A stretch of 43,958 nt of DNA, from assembly GCA_900539035.1 (NCBI GenBank), contig UQAU01000017.1:1-43958 (forward strand), in the 5' to 3' direction. Origin of the DNA: an uncultured Collinsella sp. (GTDB lineage Bacteria; Actinomycetota; Coriobacteriia; Coriobacteriales; Coriobacteriaceae). Position numbers and translations under genes: made by a program. Shown piece by piece: positions 40,671-43,958 of the stretch (positions are counted from its first letter, which is position 1; every line of letters starts with the position of its first letter). The notes under the pieces were generated by a model. It was not told the origin of the DNA. It made no database searches and saw nothing but the letters and a program-made list of their open reading frames with translations.

Positions 40671-41009
40671 ATGGCTGGCAAGGGTCGTGCGAGTGTCAAC
40701 GATATGAAGCGTGTCGAGGTGCAGGTGCTGATGGAGATCGCACGGCAGTCCGAAGACAACGGCGGATTTTATGGCTTTTCGCGCAAGACGCTTGCCGAGC
40801 GTGTAGGGGTGTCTCCGTATCGCGCCCGCGCGGCAATTGAACGTCTGGAATCCGAAGACATCATTGAGGTCGTCTCGCGCTACAGCGACGACGGCGGCCA
40901 GCTCGCAAATGGTATTTGTCTCACGGAGCGTGGCGAGTGGTATCTAGAGGGCATCCGTGCCGGTATGCTCGTGCAGGGCTTGATCAAGGACGAATTCGCC
41001 GATCGATAA
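40671..41009 (+). CDS. Small winged-helix DNA-binding protein
   Basis: 112-residue protein from the ATG at 40671, set by an ideal gaggagg site. A helix-turn-helix is visible at about 38-65 (FSRKTLAERVGVSPYRARAA followed by IERLESEDIIEVV), then a wing-like segment. It resembles the DNA-binding part of MarR/GntR-type regulators but has no clear effector domain. An in-frame ATG at 40581 would add 30 low-complexity residues and is less likely. A tacaat -10 element lies at 40546-40551. It precedes pyrG but a terminator separates them. Target genes unknown. Confidence 0.75.
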   Translation: MAGKGRASVNDMKRVEVQVLMEIARQSEDNGGFYGFSRKTLAERVGVSPYRARAAIERLESEDIIEVVSRYSDDGGQLANGICLTERGEWYLEGIRAGMLVQGLIKDEFADR

Positions 41010-41033
41010 CAAGGCGCATTCATAGTCGAAACG

Positions 41034-41063
41034 ACGCCGTCTGGGCAACCGGACGGCGTTTTG
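41034..41063 (+). terminator. Terminator before pyrG
   Basis: acgccgtc (41034-41041) pairs with gacggcgt (41052-41059), followed by tttgttt. It closes the winged-helix gene; it is upstream of the pyrG promoter, so it is not a pyrG attenuator. Confidence 0.85.
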
Positions 41064-41100
41064 TTTCGAGATGGAGAAATGCGATTGCGCGTAAAGAAAA

Positions 41101-41129
41101 TTGCGTGCGGCGCGCGTCGCGAGTATTAC
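41101..41129 (+). promoter_or_regulatory. Probable pyrG promoter
   Basis: ttgcgt at 41101-41106, a 17-base spacer, and tattac at 41124-41129 (tacaat overlaps it). About 60 bases before the pyrG ATG. Confidence 0.5.
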
Positions 41130-41187
41130 AATGAAGACCCGTAAGATGTGTATGGACAACTTCTACGGGAAGCGCAGGTAACTCAAT

Positions 41188-42849
41188 ATGACCAAGCATG
41201 TGTTCGTGACCGGCGGCGTGGTTTCGTCTCTGGGCAAGGGTATTACCGCGGCCTCGCTGGGCCGTCTGCTCAAGTCGCGCGGGTACAAGGTAACGATGCA
41301 AAAGGCCGACCCGTATCTGAACGTCGACCCCGGCACCATGAGCCCGTTCCAGCATGGCGAGGTCTTTGTGACCGAGGACGGCTACGAGTCCGATCTGGAC
41401 CTGGGCCACTACGAGCGCTTTATTGACGAGAACCTGACCCGCGATTCCAACTTTACGACTGGTGCCATCTATAAGAGCCTGATCGCCCGTGAACGTCGCG
41501 GTGACTTTTTGGGCGGCACCGTGCAGGTGATTCCGCACGTCACGAACGCCATTAAGGATAAGTTCCGTCGTATTGAGGAGCAGACCGGCTCCGACGTGGT
41601 CATCACTGAGTTGGGCGGCACTATCGGCGACATCGAGTCGCAGCCGTTTGTCGAGGCCATTCGCCAGTATCGCAAGGAGGCCGGCCCCGAGAACGTCTGC
41701 TACATCCACGTGTCGCTCGTTCCCTATATCGCCGCCGCCCACGAGGTCAAGACCAAGCCGACGCAGCACTCCGTTAAGGAGCTCCGCAGCTTTGGTATCC
41801 AGCCCGATATTATCGTTCTGCGCTCCGACCACCATATCGACGATGCCATCCGCGGCAAGATCGCAAGCTTCTGCGACGTCGACACCGACTGTGTCTTTAC
41901 CAACGAGGACTGCGCGAGCATCTACGATGTTCCGCAGCTGCTTGCCGAGCAGGACTTTGACCTGCGCATTTGCGAGCGCCTGGGTCTGGACCCGCGTGAG
42001 CGCGACATGAGCGAGTGGAACGAGTTCCTGCGCAAGCAGAATCACGCCAACCATCACGCCGACAAGGTGAAGATCGCCGTCGTGGGCAAGTATACGCAGC
42101 TGCCCGATGCCTACCTGTCGGTTATCGAGGCCCTGCACCACGCGGGTGTGTTCTACGATCGCCACGTTGACGTGCAGCTGGTCGATGGCGAGAGCCTCGA
42201 CGAGCAGAACGTCTCCGAGGTCCTGGGTGACGCCTCGGGCATCTTGGTCCCTGGCGGCTTTGGCAAGCGCGCCCTGGAGGGCAAGATCCTCGCGGCCGAG
42301 TTCGCCCGCGAGCACAAGATTCCGTATCTGGGCATTTGCCTGGGTATGCAGGTAGCCGTGTGCGAGTTCGCCCGCAACGTGGTCGGCCTTGCCGGCGCCA
42401 GCTCTTCCGAGTTCGATCCGGACGGCCCGTATAGTGTCATCGACCTGATGAGCTCGCAGGAGGACGTGACCGAGAAGGGCGGCACCATGCGCCTGGGCGC
42501 CTATCCGTGCAAGCTCGCCGCCGATACCCTCGCGCGCGAGGCATACGGCGAGGAGCTCGTCTACGAGCGTCACCGTCACCGTTTTGAGTTCAACAACGCC
42601 TTCCGCGACCAGCTCGAGGACGCCGGTCTGATAATCTCGGGTCTTTCGCCCGACGAGCGTCTGGTCGAGATGGTCGAGCTGCCGCGCGACGTACATCCGT
42701 GGTATGTGGCAACCCAGGCTCATCCCGAGTTCAAGAGCCGCCCGACCAACCCGCAGCCGCTGTTCCGCGAGTTCGTGCGCGCCTCGATCGGCCAGCACGA
42801 GGGTGTCGACCGTCTGCAGGTGACGCCCAAGAACCTCGCTACGGACTAA
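41188..42849 (+). CDS. pyrG: CTP synthase
   Basis: Makes CTP from UTP, ATP and glutamine in the cytosol; 553 residues, the usual length. The N-terminal synthase domain begins MTKHVFVTGGVVSSLGKGIT with the P-loop, followed by KADPYLNVDPGTMSPFQHGE and ELGGTIGDIES. The C-terminal class I glutamine amidotransferase domain (about 293-540) has nucleophile Cys384 in GICLGMQ and the His-Glu of the triad in AQAHPEFKSRP. xerD begins two bases after its stop codon, so the two genes are cotranscribed. Confidence 0.97.
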   Translation: MTKHVFVTGGVVSSLGKGITAASLGRLLKSRGYKVTMQKADPYLNVDPGTMSPFQHGEVFVTEDGYESDLDLGHYERFIDENLTRDSNFTTGAIYKSLIARERRGDFLGGTVQVIPHVTNAIKDKFRRIEEQTGSDVVITELGGTIGDIESQPFVEAIRQYRKEAGPENVCYIHVSLVPYIAAAHEVKTKPTQHSVKELRSFGIQPDIIVLRSDHHIDDAIRGKIASFCDVDTDCVFTNEDCASIYDVPQLLAEQDFDLRICERLGLDPRERDMSEWNEFLRKQNHANHHADKVKIAVVGKYTQLPDAYLSVIEALHHAGVFYDRHVDVQLVDGESLDEQNVSEVLGDASGILVPGGFGKRALEGKILAAEFAREHKIPYLGICLGMQVAVCEFARNVVGLAGASSSEFDPDGPYSVIDLMSSQEDVTEKGGTMRLGAYPCKLAADTLAREAYGEELVYERHRHRFEFNNAFRDQLEDAGLIISGLSPDERLVEMVELPRDVHPWYVATQAHPEFKSRPTNPQPLFREFVRASIGQHEGVDRLQVTPKNLATD

Positions 42850-42851
42850 GG

Positions 42852-43793
42852 GTGCCGGAGAATAAGGAACATACTGAAGCTACTCCCTCGTCGCTCGTCG
42901 TAGCGGCGGGGGAGTATCTCGATTACCTCGCGGTCGAGCGGGGTTTGGCGCGCAACACGATTGCGGCCTATCGTCGTGACCTGACGACGTACTGCGCATA
43001 TCTAGAGCGGGCGGGTATTGTGTCTTTTGAAGAGGTGACCCGTCAGGTCGTGGAGGGCTTTGTTGCCGATCGCCGCGACGGAGGCTATTCCGACGCCTCG
43101 GTGGAGCGCGCGCTTGCTGCCGTGAAGGGCCTGCATGCCTTTTTGGTGCGCGATGGGGCCGTGGCCCAAAACCCGACGGCGGCGTTGCGCCTGCCCAAAA
43201 AGGCAGATCGCCTGCCGGAATACCTTTCGGTGGAGGATGTCTCGGCACTGCTCGATCAAGACTTTCCCGAGGGCGAGATGGGACTGCGCGATCATGCCAT
43301 CTTGGAAGTGCTCTACGGATGCGGTTTGCGCGTGAGTGAGCTGGTTGGGCTCGATGTGGGCGATATCCATATTGATGACGGGTTTGTCCTGGTGCGCGGT
43401 AAGGGCTCCAAGGAGCGTCTGGCCCCGTTGGTGGGAAGCGCGGCGCGTACCCTGACACACTATATAGGTGACGGGCGCTCTCTCCTGGCCGCGCATGCTC
43501 ACGGGACGGAGACCTCGGCGGTCTTTTTAAATAAGAACGGACGTCGCCTGTCGCGCCAGGCCGTGCATGCGATATGCGAGCGGTATGGGCGCCAGGTGGG
43601 GCTGGTTGGGCTCCATCCCCACACCCTGCGCCACTCCTTTGCCACCCACATGCTCGCGGGCGGTGCCGACCTGCGTGTGCTGCAGGAGATTTTGGGCCAT
43701 GCCGATATTTCGACCACGCAGGTCTACACGCATGTCGACCGCACGCAACTGACCGAGGTCTATCTGGCGGCGCATCCGCTGGCACATCGCTAG
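42852..43793 (+). CDS. xerD: Tyrosine recombinase XerD
   Basis: Site-specific recombinase that resolves chromosome dimers at dif with its partner; 313 residues from the GTG at 42852. The N-terminal SAM-like core-binding domain is at about 15-105, the catalytic domain at about 120-305. Catalytic residues visible are Arg160 (YGCGLRVSEL), Lys184 (RGKGSKER), His257 and Arg260 (HPHTLRHSFATH), His283 (LGHADISTT) and nucleophile Tyr292 (VYTHVD). The start follows the pyrG stop almost directly; the ribosome site is poor, so it may depend on translational coupling. Sequence alone does not fully separate XerC from XerD. Confidence 0.92.
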   Translation: MPENKEHTEATPSSLVVAAGEYLDYLAVERGLARNTIAAYRRDLTTYCAYLERAGIVSFEEVTRQVVEGFVADRRDGGYSDASVERALAAVKGLHAFLVRDGAVAQNPTAALRLPKKADRLPEYLSVEDVSALLDQDFPEGEMGLRDHAILEVLYGCGLRVSELVGLDVGDIHIDDGFVLVRGKGSKERLAPLVGSAARTLTHYIGDGRSLLAAHAHGTETSAVFLNKNGRRLSRQAVHAICERYGRQVGLVGLHPHTLRHSFATHMLAGGADLRVLQEILGHADISTTQVYTHVDRTQLTEVYLAAHPLAHR

Positions 43794-43833
43794 CACCTCG
43801 CTGACCTGCATATTTATAAATATTAAAGGGGAC

Positions 43834-43885
43834 GGGCCCCAGATTGCCGAGACGCACTTTTGCGCGCACGGGCAATCTGGGGCCC
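43834..43885. repeat. Hairpin with 15-bp perfect arms after xerD
   Basis: gggccccagattgcc (43834-43848) and ggcaatctggggccc (43871-43885) are exact complements. A fully palindromic atatttataaatat lies at about 43811-43824 just before it. Same architecture as the other intergenic hairpins here, with unrelated arms. Confidence 0.8.
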
Positions 43886-43896
43886 CATTACAGTTT

Positions 43897-43922
43897 GAGT
43901 CGTCCGAAAGGGCGGCTCTTTT
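43897..43922 (+). terminator. Terminator near the right edge
   Basis: gagtcgtcc-gaaa-gggcggctc (two G-U pairs) followed by tttt. It probably ends the pyrG-xerD transcript. The remaining 36 bases show nothing recognisable. Confidence 0.75.
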
Positions 43923-43958
43923 CCGTTGCACGGTTATACGATTGAGCCGTACCGGTGG

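Noticed and set aside
41034..41063. pyrG transcription attenuator
   Set aside because: The stem lies upstream of the likely pyrG promoter at 41101-41129 and directly follows the previous gene, so it is an ordinary terminator.
9620..43885. CRISPR array as explanation for the repeated hairpins
   Set aside because: No regularly spaced identical direct repeats; the elements are scattered single inverted repeats with different arms, and no cas genes are present.
1..43958. tRNA or rRNA genes
   Set aside because: No cloverleaf-like segments with T-arm consensus and no rRNA signature sequences were seen on reading; a tRNA scan would be decisive.

Overview
The window looks like chromosomal DNA of a Collinsella-type member of the Coriobacteriia (Actinomycetota). 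It is GC-rich with strong C/G-ending codon use. Its genes fit an anaerobic gut fermenter: acetate kinase/phosphotransacetylase, an arginine deiminase route, a beta-glucoside PTS and a sortase-anchored dipeptidase. The genus call is inference from protein style and from the intergenic palindromes.

Layout. 1-2290 (minus): an ECF-type uptake system, with an S component followed by a double ATPase that runs off the left edge. Upstream lies a short leader peptide with three consecutive Trp codons and an attenuator. 2400-5721 (minus): LPxTG-anchored C69 dipeptidase, a 30-residue membrane peptide and a lipid kinase. 5820-12300 (plus): RNase D, a zinc membrane peptidase, exonuclease VII (xseA, xseB), a HIT protein, then a LysR regulator and an MFS transporter that look less GC-rich. 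12421-16475: two tandem acetate kinase paralogues converging on phosphotransacetylase. 16707-18933: UDP-galactopyranose mutase overlapping a GT2 glycosyltransferase. 19306-21529 (minus): P1 peptidase, Maf and a DJ-1 family protein. 22109-26122 (plus): EamA transporter, 6-phospho-beta-glucosidase and PTS EIIBC behind a leader with a strong terminator. 26259-26675: an internally deleted IS3-family element. 26770-30710 (minus): RlmD-type methyltransferase and polyphosphate kinase with a long charged tail. 31262-38321 (plus): arginine catabolism, with two apparently identical arcA genes either side of an aminotransferase, then ornithine carbamoyltransferase and a YfcC-type carrier. 38940-43793 (plus): DUF1846 protein, winged-helix protein, CTP synthase and XerD.

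Most unusual signals. (1) A Trp-codon leader attenuator in front of the ECF S component, which predicts the substrate, plus a long inverted repeat linking the leader peptide codons to the region just before the S gene. (2) About ten long intergenic hairpins whose arms are perfectly or nearly perfectly paired but unrelated in sequence from copy to copy; two share an inner core with compensatory base changes. (3) Identical arcA coding regions under two diverged promoters that keep the same direct-repeat operator (ccgttc, 21-bp spacing) and 17-bp promoter spacing. (4) Two neighbouring acetate kinases that differ at conserved active-site positions. No tRNA, rRNA or CRISPR array was recognised.
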